From positions 1-12,875 of the forward strand of contig JAIFMT010000014.1 in assembly GCA_020048295.1 (NCBI GenBank): 12,875 nucleotides of DNA. The letters run 5' to 3'. Shown here piece after piece: positions 1-6,795 of this stretch (position 1 is the stretch's first letter; every line of letters starts with the position of its first letter). Position numbers and translations under genes: made by a program. Source of the DNA: Rhodoferax sp. GTDB lineage: Bacteria; Pseudomonadota; Gammaproteobacteria; Burkholderiales; Burkholderiaceae. Under the pieces are notes generated by a model that saw only the letters and a program-made list of their open reading frames with translations, searched no databases and had not been told where the DNA came from.

Positions 1-481
1 CTTCGCTGCGAAAACGCTGCTTCATCGAACGCAGGTTGAAAAACAGCTTGCGCTGCGCCTTGGTGGTGGCGAGTTTGACCATGCGCCAGTTCTTCACCAC
101 GTATTCCTGAATCTCGGCCTTGATCCAGTGCAGCGCGTAGCTCACCAGGCGCACGCCCTGGTCGGGGTCAAAGCGTTTGACGGCCTTCATCAGCCCGATA
201 TTGCCTTCCTGAATCAGGTCGCCATGCGGCAAGCCATAGCCCAGAAACTGCCGCGCCGTGGAAACCACCAGCCGCAAGTGCGACAGCACCAGCTTGCCGG
301 CGGCTTCAAGGTCGTTGTCGATGCGGTACTGGCGGGCAAACGATTGCTCCTCTTCCAGGGTGAGCATCGGCATCCGGTTCACGGCTGAAATGTAGGCGTC
401 CAGATTGCCCAGCGCCGGAACCAGCGCCCAGGGGTTGGTCAGGGTGAGTGCATTGTGGGGGGTGCCAGTTTGTACAGTCAT
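1..481 (-). CDS. rpoH: RNA polymerase sigma-32 factor (heat shock), 3' part cut by window edge
   Basis: Alternative sigma factor that directs RNA polymerase to heat-shock promoters (chaperones, proteases). The window holds its first 160 residues; the rest lies left of position 1. After an N-terminal segment ([20 protein letters not shown]), a region 1.2/2 core is visible: [37 protein letters not shown], and the region 2.3/2.4 part [19 protein letters not shown]. It ends with QRKLFFNLR at residues 143-151, the RpoH box, which is specific to sigma-32 and separates it from RpoD, RpoS and other sigma-70 proteins. The start ATG at 481 follows a good Shine-Dalgarno (AAAGGAGTT, 7-8 nt upstream). Its leader carries a perfect CIRCE operator, so HrcA repression is expected. 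The gene lies 89 nt behind a response regulator and probably has its own promoter. The identity is secure. Confidence 0.95.
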   Translation of the reverse strand, partial: MTVQTGTPHNALTLTNPWALVPALGNLDAYISAVNRMPMLTLEEEQSFARQYRIDNDLEAAGKLVLSHLRLVVSTARQFLGYGLPHGDLIQEGNIGLMKAVKRFDPDQGVRLVSYALHWIKAEIQEYVVKNWRMVKLATTKAQRKLFFNLRSMKQRFRSE

Positions 482-513
482 GCCAGAACTCCTTTGTCAG
501 ATTTGCCTAAATG

Positions 514-540
514 TTAGCACTCTCTTTGAGTGAGTGCTAA
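514..540. promoter_or_regulatory. CIRCE operator (HrcA binding site) in front of rpoH
   Basis: The left arm TTAGCACTC (514-522) and right arm GAGTGCTAA (532-540) are exact inverse complements separated by 9 nt. This matches the CIRCE consensus TTAGCACTC-N9-GAGTGCTAA in every position. CIRCE is the binding site of the heat-shock repressor HrcA and is classically found before groESL and dnaK. Here it lies 33 nt upstream of the rpoH start codon and downstream of a candidate promoter, so it would block transcription start or early elongation, and also sit in the 5' UTR. hrcA is not in the window. That HrcA represses rpoH here is inference. Confidence 0.93.
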
Positions 541-546
541 TGTGTA

Positions 547-574
547 AGTTCAATCTGAATCAGGCGAGTGTCAA
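547..574 (-). promoter_or_regulatory. Candidate sigma-70 promoter for rpoH
   Basis: On the minus strand a perfect -35 hexamer TTGACA (569-574) is followed after 16 nt by TGAACT (547-552), a weak -10 (3 of 6 matches). Transcription would begin at about 540, at the edge of the CIRCE operator, which fits HrcA repression. The -35 box overlaps the stop codon of the upstream response-regulator gene (571-573). The weak -10 makes the exact call uncertain. I did not find a convincing sigma-32 or sigma-E type promoter. Confidence 0.4.
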
Positions 575-960
575 AAGAGCCCGGAAATGGTGTCTTTCAG
601 GCGTTGCATTGAAATCGGCTTGACGAGCACCGCGTTGAAACCATTGGCCAGATAGCGTTCACTCTCTTCGGAGCCGGCGTGCGCGGTGTAAGCAATGATT
701 TTCAGCCGATCGAAAGCCGGGTTGGCGCGCAACTGCTGGCACACCTTTTCGCCATCGAGGTCGGGCATGCTGATGTCGAGCATGAGCAGATCAACCGGCG
801 GCTGACTGGCCAGCCAGTCCAGCGCGGCCACACCACCGCCTGCTTCGTGCGTCTCGTAGCCCATGCGTGACAAGAATGCGATTGCCAGCACCCGGTTGAT
901 GGCCACGTCATCAACCACCAGAACGCTCAGCGGCTGTCGGGGTGCTTCAGTCATCGTCAT
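571..960 (-). CDS. Receiver-only response regulator (CheY-like)
   Basis: A 129-residue protein made of one receiver domain and no output domain. It has the acidic pair D17-D18 (VLVVDD), the phosphoacceptor D62 in MLDISMPDLDG, the switch threonine T92 in IIAYTAHA and the conserved lysine K114 in VLVKPIS, so it should be phosphorylatable. It begins 6 nt after the stop codon of the histidine kinase gene and is surely co-transcribed with it, so it is the likely partner. Together they look like a hybrid kinase split in two genes. With no DNA-binding or enzymatic domain, it may act by protein contact or pass phosphate to a phosphotransfer protein encoded elsewhere. ATG at 960 and ATG at 954 are both possible starts; AAGGTG lies about 10 nt upstream of the first. 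Confidence 0.9.
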   Translation of the reverse strand: MTMTEAPRQPLSVLVVDDVAINRVLAIAFLSRMGYETHEAGGGVAALDWLASQPPVDLLMLDISMPDLDGEKVCQQLRANPAFDRLKIIAYTAHAGSEESERYLANGFNAVLVKPISMQRLKDTISGLF

Positions 961-966
961 GTTGGC

Positions 967-3504
967 CTACACCTTTTCTGGGGGGAGTGGTAATTCGATG
1001 TGGAAAGTGGAGCCCACATCCGGCGTCGATGTTACGCCGATCGTGCCATCCATATGCTCAACGAGTTGCTTGGCCAGCGTCAGGCCCAGCCCGGTGCCTT
1101 GCTGGCTGCGTGTCAGGAACGACTCACTCTGGCGGAATTTCTCAAAAATGACCTGCTGGTCTTCGGCCCGGATGCCGACCCCTGTGTCATGCACCTCGAT
1201 ACGCACCCGCTCGCCGACCCGCATTGCACGCACAGTCACCCCGCCGTGGCGGGTGAACTTCACTGCATTGCTGAGCAGGCACTGCACCACCTGGCGCAGA
1301 CGTTCGGCATCGGCAAAAACCAGCGCCGGCAGCCCGTCCTCCAGCAGCTCAATGCTGAGGTTCTTGTCCTCGGCCTGACTGCGATGCAGCGCCACTGCAT
1401 CGGCCAGCAGTGCGGGCAGCCTGACCTCTGCCCGTTGGAACACCATGTGCCCAGCTTCCAGTTTGGCCAGATCCAGCACATCGCTCACCAGCGCCAGCAA
1501 GCGTTCGCCGCTGGCGTGGATGGTGCGGGCATATTCCTGTTGCGCCGGGTCTTGCAGATCCATTTGCAGCAGCTCGGCAAATCCCAAAATACCGTTAAGC
1601 GGGGTGCGCAACTCGTGCGACATGTTGGCCAGAAATTCGCTTTTGATGCGGTTGGCTTCCTCAGCGGCCAAGCGGGCATCGTCGAGGCGGGCAAAAGAGG
1701 TTTGCACCTCATCAGCCATGCGATTGAACGATCTGGCCAGATCGGCCATTTCGTCCGAGCCATGCACGGGCAGCCGGTGCGACAGTTTGCCCTCCTGAAA
1801 AGCCCGAATGCCGCTGCCCATCTCGGTGATGCGCCGGGTCAGCGCGTCCGCCATCCAGATGGCAATGGCAATCACCAGCGCAATCATCACCAGCGTCGAT
1901 ACAGTCAAGCCCACCGCTGTGCGGCTCAACTGCTGCCCGATGGTGGCTTGAAGGCCCTCGCGCTGCTGCTTGACCTGGTTGTCGGCGGTGCTGATCAGGG
2001 CATCAATGCGCTTGCCCGAGGCGATGGCTGCCTGGTGAAAGTCATCCACGTTGGCGCCCACCGTGACATAGCCAAAACCGCGCTTGCTGGCCCCGTACTG
2101 CCCGGTGTAGTACGGAATGGCCGCCGCCGTGGTGAGCTTCCACAAGCCTGAGAAAAAGATCACAAACGAGCCCGATCCACCATGTTCGGTCAGCGCGTCC
2201 CAACCGTGGCATTGAGGCGAAAAATTCAGGTAGCGGCAGTCTAGCGCCACCCGGCCCGACTGGGTTGACTCAGGTGCCGGTTTGCGCTTGAGCGACTGGT
2301 CCTGAAACGCCGGCACCGTCGGCTGGAACTCTTGCCACGGTTTGCCACTGGCTTGCCACTGGGACCATAGCGCGGTGTCGATCCACGGCACCACCGGCTG
2401 GCCGGTTTGCGGGTCATAGCCGACGATGAAATAGTCGCGCGGGTGCGCGATGGCGCGGCTTTTGAAGTCCCAGATGAAGGCGTAATTACCCGATGCCGGG
2501 TCGGCAATGGGTGCAAAACGGTCGGCGGTGGGGCGCACCCGGTTGACGAACGCCGCCAGGTGGGCGTGGTCCAAGGCCAGCGTGACGTAGCCCACCACCC
2601 GCCCACCCTTGACCACCGGCGTGGCCCAGCGCACGATGCCACGAAAGCGCTGGCCCAGCGGGTTTTCCAGGCCGGCGTAGCCCGAGGCCTCGGGCGTGAA
2701 GGCGCGCTTGAGTTCGGCGGCGCGCGCCGGGGTATAGGGGCCAATCCACTGCGCCGGCACATACGGGCCAATCACTTCAGAGACGTAAATGTCACCGGCT
2801 TTGAGTTGTTGCAGCGCTGGCCAGTAGTTTTCCGCCTTGACATAAGTGTTTTCGCGCAAGCGCACATCCCGCAGCCCCGGGGGCAATAACTTGCCCTGCT
2901 GCACCTTGATTTTCTCCATGCCCGTCGTGTCGATGTAAGTCATTTCGAGAAACAGCGGTGCCAGGGTGCGGCGGCCATAGTTTTCGGGTGGGCGGGTGTG
3001 AAAATCTTTGGCGTTGTCCGGCAGCGGCGGGCGCACCGGGTTTTGCGGGTTGAACGCTTCCTGTGGTACCCAGCTCTTGCCATCGGCACTGGGTACATAA
3101 GCCCCATGGACGTACAGCTCTCGCGTGTGGCTGGCTATAAAGCGCCGGTACGCCGCCTCTGCGGGCTCTTGGGCAGCGGCTTGCAGCACGTCCTGGTCGC
3201 GGTCGTACAGAAAATCTGCCAGTTGCCGCGCCAGGTCGGTGGTGAGCGCTTCGATGGCCTCGCGCGAGCGTTCATCGAGTGCGCGCACCGCGTCGTCGTT
3301 GGCCGTCTTGCCGGTTTGTTGCTGCGTGAGGCGCATGGCATCGGCCATTTGCAGCGCGTGGGTGGCCACACCGTCACCCAGATTTTGTGCCGACTGCCAG
3401 GCAAACCAGGCCAGCAACAGTAGCGGCACGACCTTGATCGCCACAAAAATCACGATCAGCTTGGTGCGGATGCCCGCTTGCTGAAAAAAATGGAGGGTTT
3501 TCAC
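967..3504 (-). CDS. Membrane sensor histidine kinase (large sensor region, HAMP, HisKA, HATPase)
   Basis: Inner-membrane sensor kinase of 845 residues from the chosen GTG start. Order: short cytoplasmic start, TM1 (about 15-37, LIVIFVAIKVVPLLLLAWF), a periplasmic region of nearly 490 residues, TM2 (about 529-551), HAMP (about 552-605), a short coiled linker, HisKA with the phosphorylated His630 (NMSHELRTPLN), and HATPase_c with N box (LLSNAVKF), G1 (DTGVG), F box (FEKFRQ) and G2 (GTGLGL). Part of the sensor region (YVTLALDHAHLAAF, YAFIWDFKSRAIAHPRDYF) resembles Cache-type small-ligand domains. It has no receiver of its own; the next gene supplies one. The reading frame is open up to 3669, but GTG3504 is preferred: TM1 follows at once, and 15 nt upstream lies a degenerate intergenic repeat. 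No good Shine-Dalgarno marks any start, so the start is uncertain; GTG3579 is an alternative. The signal is unknown. Confidence 0.88.
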   Translation of the reverse strand: MKTLHFFQQAGIRTKLIVIFVAIKVVPLLLLAWFAWQSAQNLGDGVATHALQMADAMRLTQQQTGKTANDDAVRALDERSREAIEALTTDLARQLADFLYDRDQDVLQAAAQEPAEAAYRRFIASHTRELYVHGAYVPSADGKSWVPQEAFNPQNPVRPPLPDNAKDFHTRPPENYGRRTLAPLFLEMTYIDTTGMEKIKVQQGKLLPPGLRDVRLRENTYVKAENYWPALQQLKAGDIYVSEVIGPYVPAQWIGPYTPARAAELKRAFTPEASGYAGLENPLGQRFRGIVRWATPVVKGGRVVGYVTLALDHAHLAAFVNRVRPTADRFAPIADPASGNYAFIWDFKSRAIAHPRDYFIVGYDPQTGQPVVPWIDTALWSQWQASGKPWQEFQPTVPAFQDQSLKRKPAPESTQSGRVALDCRYLNFSPQCHGWDALTEHGGSGSFVIFFSGLWKLTTAAAIPYYTGQYGASKRGFGYVTVGANVDDFHQAAIASGKRIDALISTADNQVKQQREGLQATIGQQLSRTAVGLTVSTLVMIALVIAIAIWMADALTRRITEMGSGIRAFQEGKLSHRLPVHGSDEMADLARSFNRMADEVQTSFARLDDARLAAEEANRIKSEFLANMSHELRTPLNGILGFAELLQMDLQDPAQQEYARTIHASGERLLALVSDVLDLAKLEAGHMVFQRAEVRLPALLADAVALHRSQAEDKNLSIELLEDGLPALVFADAERLRQVVQCLLSNAVKFTRHGGVTVRAMRVGERVRIEVHDTGVGIRAEDQQVIFEKFRQSESFLTRSQQGTGLGLTLAKQLVEHMDGTIGVTSTPDVGSTFHIELPLPPEKV

Positions 3505-3518
3505 GGTTGTCTTGTGCA

Positions 3519-3543
3519 ATTCAATCAAATAGCAATGTAGCGC
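3519..3543 (-). repeat. Degenerate intergenic repeat fragment (Comamonadaceae-type)
   Basis: On the minus strand this reads GCGCTA-catt-GCTATT-tGATTGAAT. It matches the right half of a short intergenic element of the general form TAGCGCT...AGCGCTA-GCAGCTATT-GATTT that I recall as common in Rhodoferax, Polaromonas and Acidovorax genomes. A second, fuller copy is at 10557-10607. The element normally lies between genes, which argues that the histidine kinase gene starts downstream of it. The family assignment is from memory and the copy is diverged. Confidence 0.35.
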
Positions 3544-3728
3544 ACCCAGGTCAGCATATTCTTGAAAAATGACTGTCACTTGACTCCGGGTAAACCCTTG
3601 CTTTGCCGCGCTAAACCCCCTGCCGGTCAGGGGTACTTGTCTTGTCGGCGCGCCGGCGCAGGCATGCACACTACCATCAGCGCGCTACCCCGGCGGCGCA
3701 CCAGGCTTTGGCGCACGCACGGCGTGAA

Positions 3729-3734
3729 TATATT
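3729..3734 (+). promoter_or_regulatory. Candidate -10 box for the tusE-like gene
   Basis: TATATT lies in a locally AT-rich patch about 30 nt before the start codon, in otherwise GC-rich DNA. No clear -35 box is found at 16-18 nt upstream. This is a weak call based on composition and position in the divergent gap between the kinase and tusE-like genes. The rest of that gap (3505-3763) holds the degenerate repeat at 3519-3543 and a small hairpin, CCCCTG-ccggt-CAGGGG, at 3617-3633. Confidence 0.25.
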
Positions 3735-3763
3735 TTGTAACTTTGATGATCTAGGAGATGACG

Positions 3764-4057
3764 ATGGATTTGCCAGAACGCGACGGAGACGGTTATCTGA
3801 CCGACATGAGCGAGTGGACCGAAGAGGTGGGCCGCGGCATGGCCGAGGCGGACAGTTTCGAGCTCGATGACACCAAATGGAACCAGATTCTGAAGGCGCG
3901 CGAGTACTACGAAGAGTTTGGCAGCGTGCCGCCGATTCGCAAGTTTGCCAAATACCTGGAACAAGACCAGCAGGTTGTCTTCAAACTCTGGATGACCGGC
4001 CCGATGAAGCCGATCACCAAATATGGCGGCTTGCCCAAGCCTACCGGTTGCGTATAA
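3764..4057 (+). CDS. tusE: TusE/DsrC-family sulfur relay protein
   Basis: A 97-residue protein ending in the family's signature tail KYGGLPKPTGCV with the penultimate cysteine (Cys96). In TusE this cysteine takes persulfide sulfur from the TusBCD complex and hands it to MnmA for 2-thiolation of wobble uridine in tRNA; in DsrC it carries sulfur for dissimilatory sulfite reductase. The second DsrC cysteine, 11 residues before the first, is absent (Thr85), so a TusE-like role fits better. Other family segments seen: FELDDTKWNQIL, REYYEEFGSVPPIRKFAKYL and LWMTGPMKPI. Two ATGs compete. AGGAG at 3753-3757 abuts ATG3758 but sits 6 nt from ATG3764, so translation should start at 3764. No tusBCD, mnmA or dsr genes are nearby. 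The family call is firm; the exact role is inferred. Confidence 0.87.
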   Translation: MDLPERDGDGYLTDMSEWTEEVGRGMAEADSFELDDTKWNQILKAREYYEEFGSVPPIRKFAKYLEQDQQVVFKLWMTGPMKPITKYGGLPKPTGCV

Positions 4058-4069
4058 AGATATCTGGGA

Positions 4070-4091
4070 CAGCCCCTGGCTCATGGGGCTG
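4070..4091 (+). terminator. Hairpin after tusE-like gene, possible terminator
   Basis: CAGCCCC (4070-4076), an 8-nt loop and GGGGCTG (4085-4091) form a perfect 7-bp GC-rich stem 12 nt after the stop codon. No T-tract follows, so this is not a canonical intrinsic terminator. It could still stabilise the mRNA 3' end or slow the polymerase. The next gene starts 106 nt further on. Confidence 0.35.
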
Positions 4092-4126
4092 GATGAGGCA
4101 CACTTGAGCCTCCCTCAAATCAGGTG

Positions 4127-4208
4127 ATCCGGGTTTCATGTTATTTTTCATCAGCAAATTTGTGCTTGCCTTTCCCCTGCGTAACAGGAGCAGGGCGTGA
4201 ACCCGGAT
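4127..4208 (+). promoter_or_regulatory. Structured leader around the start of the efflux transporter gene
   Basis: Two nested inverted repeats cover the ribosome site. ATCCGGGTTTCA (4127-4138) can pair with TGAACCCGGAT (4198-4208) over 11 bp with one bulged T; this includes the last two bases of the GTG start codon. Inside, CCCTGC (4175-4180) can pair with GCAGGG (4190-4195), leaving most of the Shine-Dalgarno AGGAG (4186-4190) in the loop. If formed, the fold would restrict translation start. This is seen only as complementarity, so regulation is inference. Confidence 0.4.
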
Positions 4209-5435
4209 GCCAAAACGCTGTGGCTTGCGCCGCCCTGGGCGCTGGCTGTGTTGTTGGCCACACTGGGCATGCTGGGGCCGTTTTCCATTGATACCTACAT
4301 TCCTGCGTTTTCCGGCATTGCGGTTTCATTGAACGCCACGCCGGTGCAGATGCAGCAAACGCTCTCGGCTTATCTGTTCGGTTTTGCCTTCATGAGTTTG
4401 TTTCATGGGGCGATCTCCGACAGCGTGGGTCGCAGGCCGGTGGTGCTGTGGGGGTTGGCCGCCTTTACGCTGGCATCGGTGGGGTGCGCTCTGTCGCAAA
4501 GCATTGGCCAACTGGTTTTCTTTCGGGCTGTGCAGGGCCTGACAACCGGTGCTGGCATTGTGGTGTCGCGCGCCGTGGTGCGCGACATGTTTGCGCCAGC
4601 GCAGGCGCAGCGTGTCATGAGCCAGATCACCATTTACTTTGGTGTGGCTCCGGCCGTCGCACCGCTGATGGGCGGCTTGCTGTTTGAGCACCTGGGCTGG
4701 CACAGTGTCTTCTGGTTTCTGGCGGTCGTGGGCGTGCTGTTGTGGCTGGCCAACTACCGGCTATTGCCTGAAACGCTGCACCTCACACAGCGTCAGTCGC
4801 TCCACGTCAACAATCTGTTGCAGGGTTACTGGAAACTGGGGCGTGACCCACGCTTTTTTCTGCTGGCGCTGGCCAGTGGCATTCCATTCAATGGCATGTT
4901 CTTGTATGTGCTCGCGGCACCGGCCTTTCTGGGTGAGCACCTGGCGCTGGCACCCACGCAGTTTTTCTGGTTTTTTGTGCTGACCATCGCCGGGATCATG
5001 GGCGGTGCGTGGGTCAGCGGGCGCATGGCTGGACATCTTGCGCCCAAAAAACAAATCCGGATCGGCTTTTTGATCATGCTGGGTATTGCGCTGATCAATC
5101 TGGCTGCCAATCTGCTGTTCAAGGCGCATGTGGCGTGGGCGCTGTTGCCGATTGCGATTTTTGCCTTTGGCTGGGCCATGATGGTGCCGGTGGTGACCTT
5201 GTTGGTGCTCGACCTGCACCCCGAGCGTCGCGGCATGGCTTCGAGCTTGCAGGCATTCATCGGCTCCACAGCCAACGGCTTGGTCGCTGGCCTGATTGCG
5301 CCGCTGGTGATGCATTCCACCGTGCGCATGGCCTCTGCCTCGTTGGCGATGCTCTCGGTGGGGGTGTTGGCCTGGGTGGGACTGCACTGGCGCTGGCCAG
5401 ACATTGGCCGGGCCATTGATCACCCGGTGCCGTGA
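4197..5435 (+). CDS. MFS efflux transporter, Bcr/CflA (drug:H+ antiporter) family
   Basis: Inner-membrane protein of 412 residues with about 12 hydrophobic segments. The start has the Bcr/CflA pattern: GMLGPFSIDTYIPAF in TM1, QQTLSAYLFGFAFMSLFHGAISDSVGRRPVV (TM2 and the MFS A-loop motif), then RAVQGLTTGAGIVVSRAVVRDM around TM4, and GVAPAVAPLMGG matching the antiporter motif C of TM5. Such proteins export drugs such as bicyclomycin, chloramphenicol or sulfonamides, or metabolites such as cysteine, in exchange for protons. The substrate cannot be told from sequence. The start GTG4197 has AGGAG six nt upstream and lies in a region that can fold. It is convergent with the glycerate kinase gene, 28 nt between stops. 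The length is normal for the family. Confidence 0.88.
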   Translation: MNPDAKTLWLAPPWALAVLLATLGMLGPFSIDTYIPAFSGIAVSLNATPVQMQQTLSAYLFGFAFMSLFHGAISDSVGRRPVVLWGLAAFTLASVGCALSQSIGQLVFFRAVQGLTTGAGIVVSRAVVRDMFAPAQAQRVMSQITIYFGVAPAVAPLMGGLLFEHLGWHSVFWFLAVVGVLLWLANYRLLPETLHLTQRQSLHVNNLLQGYWKLGRDPRFFLLALASGIPFNGMFLYVLAAPAFLGEHLALAPTQFFWFFVLTIAGIMGGAWVSGRMAGHLAPKKQIRIGFLIMLGIALINLAANLLFKAHVAWALLPIAIFAFGWAMMVPVVTLLVLDLHPERRGMASSLQAFIGSTANGLVAGLIAPLVMHSTVRMASASLAMLSVGVLAWVGLHWRWPDIGRAIDHPVP

Positions 5436-5456
5436 CGCCTGGGAAAGTGAGTCTGG

Positions 5457-5474
5457 TGATTGGTCAGCCAATCA
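5457..5474. terminator. Hairpin between convergent transporter and glycerate kinase genes
   Basis: TGATTGG (5457-5463) and CCAATCA (5468-5474) form a perfect 7-bp stem with a 4-nt loop in the 28-nt gap and the end of the kinase gene; the kinase stop codon (5464-5466) lies in the loop. Being symmetrical it could act for both transcripts, but neither side has a T-tract and the stem is only partly GC. It is a possible bidirectional terminator of low confidence. Confidence 0.3.
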
Positions 5475-6756
5475 GCAACGCCCTGAAATCATTCACATTG
5501 GTTAGCGTTGGTCCGGTGATGACTGAATCGCCCAAGGCACGAAAAAACGTGTGCGCGTCGTTGTTGTCCAAAAAGTTGCGCGGGTTCATGCCTTTTGCCC
5601 AGGCGCGCGCCAGGGTGTCGGGGGCGAGGAAGGCGCCCGCGATTTCTTCGGCCCCATCAACCCCATCGGTATCGCCCGCCAGGGCGTAAACCCCGGGTGT
5701 GCCGACCAGCGCCAGCGCCAGTGCCAGCAGGAATTCCACATTGCGGCCACCTCGACCCTGGCCTTTGATCGTCACCGTGGTCTCTCCCCCTGAGAGCAAT
5801 ACACAGGGCCGCGCAAACGGCTGGCCGTGCCGCACTACCTGGCGCGCCACGGCACCGAGCACCTTGGCCACGTCGCGTGATTCGCCCTCCAGGCTGTCGC
5901 CCAGAATGTAGGGCGTGACTCCGGCTGCTTGCGCCACTTTGGCTGCAACTTCCAGTGCCATTTGGGGTGTCGTCACCATCTGCAGGGTGCTGGTTTGCAG
6001 CCGCGCATCACCGGGTTTGACGGTTTCTCCGGCGCCGCTTTCTAGCAAGCTGCGCGCGGCGGGCGGCAGGGCAATCTGGTAACGCAGGCAAACAGCCAGC
6101 GCATCGGCACAAGTGGTCGAATCGCCCACCGTGGGACCCGAGGCGATGTCCATCGGCGAGTCGCCCGGCACGTCGGAGATCAGCAGCGTGAGCAGTTGGG
6201 CCGGGTAGCAGGCCGCAGCCAGTCTGCCGCCCTTGATGCCTGAGAGGTGCCGGCGTACGCAGTTCATCTCTGAAATCGTAGCGCCTGAGGCAAGCAGGTC
6301 GGCGTTCACCGCCTGTTTGTCTTCTAAAGTCAGACCGTCACCGGGCGCTACCAGCAGGGCCGAGCCACCCCCTGACATCAACGCCACCACCAGGTCATCG
6401 GCGCTCAAGCCACTGACCCGGGTGCGGATGCGCTGTGCCGCCTGCTGGCCGGCCGCATCGGGCACCGGGTGCGCGGCCTGGATGATCTCGATATGCTGGC
6501 ACGGCACCTGGTAGCCATAGCGGGTAACCACCAGGCCTTCGAGCGGGCTGTTGTCACGCGCGCACCACAGGTCTTCAAACGCTCGGGCCATGGCCGCAGA
6601 TGCCTTGCCCGCCCCAATGACGATGGTGCGGCCTTTGGGGCGCGGTGGCAGGTGCGCGCCCAGGCACAGCGCGGGTTGCGCGGCGGCGATTGCGGCATCA
6701 AACATCTGGCGCAACAGGGCTCTGGGGTGTCTGGAGGCGTTGTCGGGTAAGGCCAT
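5464..6756 (-). CDS. gckA: Type-2 glycerate kinase (GckA/TtuD, MOFRL family)
   Basis: Cytoplasmic kinase of 430 residues that phosphorylates D-glycerate, as a rule to 2-phosphoglycerate, feeding lower glycolysis. Older annotations call this family hydroxypyruvate reductase. The N-terminal DUF4147 domain carries IVIGAGKASAAMA, ALMSGGGSALL and LISDVPGDSPMDIASGPTVGD; the C-terminal MOFRL domain carries LLSGGETTVTIKGQGRGGRN, AGDTDGVDG and GPTLTNVNDFRALLI, so the protein is complete. The open frame reaches a TTG at 6774, but ATG6756 has GAGGAG six nt upstream (6763-6768) and is chosen. It is the last gene of the leftward permease-hydrolase-kinase series, 211 nt after the hydrolase gene, and may have an extra promoter in that gap. 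No aldarate dehydratase, aldolase or tartronate semialdehyde reductase is present, which points to direct growth on glycerate or a close relative. Confidence 0.92.
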   Translation of the reverse strand: MALPDNASRHPRALLRQMFDAAIAAAQPALCLGAHLPPRPKGRTIVIGAGKASAAMARAFEDLWCARDNSPLEGLVVTRYGYQVPCQHIEIIQAAHPVPDAAGQQAAQRIRTRVSGLSADDLVVALMSGGGSALLVAPGDGLTLEDKQAVNADLLASGATISEMNCVRRHLSGIKGGRLAAACYPAQLLTLLISDVPGDSPMDIASGPTVGDSTTCADALAVCLRYQIALPPAARSLLESGAGETVKPGDARLQTSTLQMVTTPQMALEVAAKVAQAAGVTPYILGDSLEGESRDVAKVLGAVARQVVRHGQPFARPCVLLSGGETTVTIKGQGRGGRNVEFLLALALALVGTPGVYALAGDTDGVDGAEEIAGAFLAPDTLARAWAKGMNPRNFLDNNDAHTFFRALGDSVITGPTLTNVNDFRALLIG

Positions 6757-6795
6757 TCGGCACTCCTCATTCAATTGACAAATTGGTCCTAAACC

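Noticed and set aside
1000..2151. Long rightward open frame (383 codons) opposite the histidine kinase
   Set aside because: It lies antisense to well-recognised HAMP, HisKA and HATPase motifs; its translation shows no family features and is rich in His, Gln and Arg, as expected from GC-rich antisense frames.
3505..3669. N-terminal extension of the histidine kinase by 55 codons to ATG3669
   Set aside because: No ribosome site, no membrane or domain feature, and it would run through a degenerate intergenic repeat; the start near TM1 fits better.
4761..5471. Leftward open frame (236 codons) opposite the efflux transporter
   Set aside because: It is antisense to clear membrane segments; its composition (His, Gln, Arg) is that of a mirror frame and there is no ribosome site of note.
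6757..6774. TTG start for the glycerate kinase at 6774
   Set aside because: The GAGGAG ribosome site lies inside this extension and is correctly spaced for ATG6756, so the six extra residues are not likely to be made.
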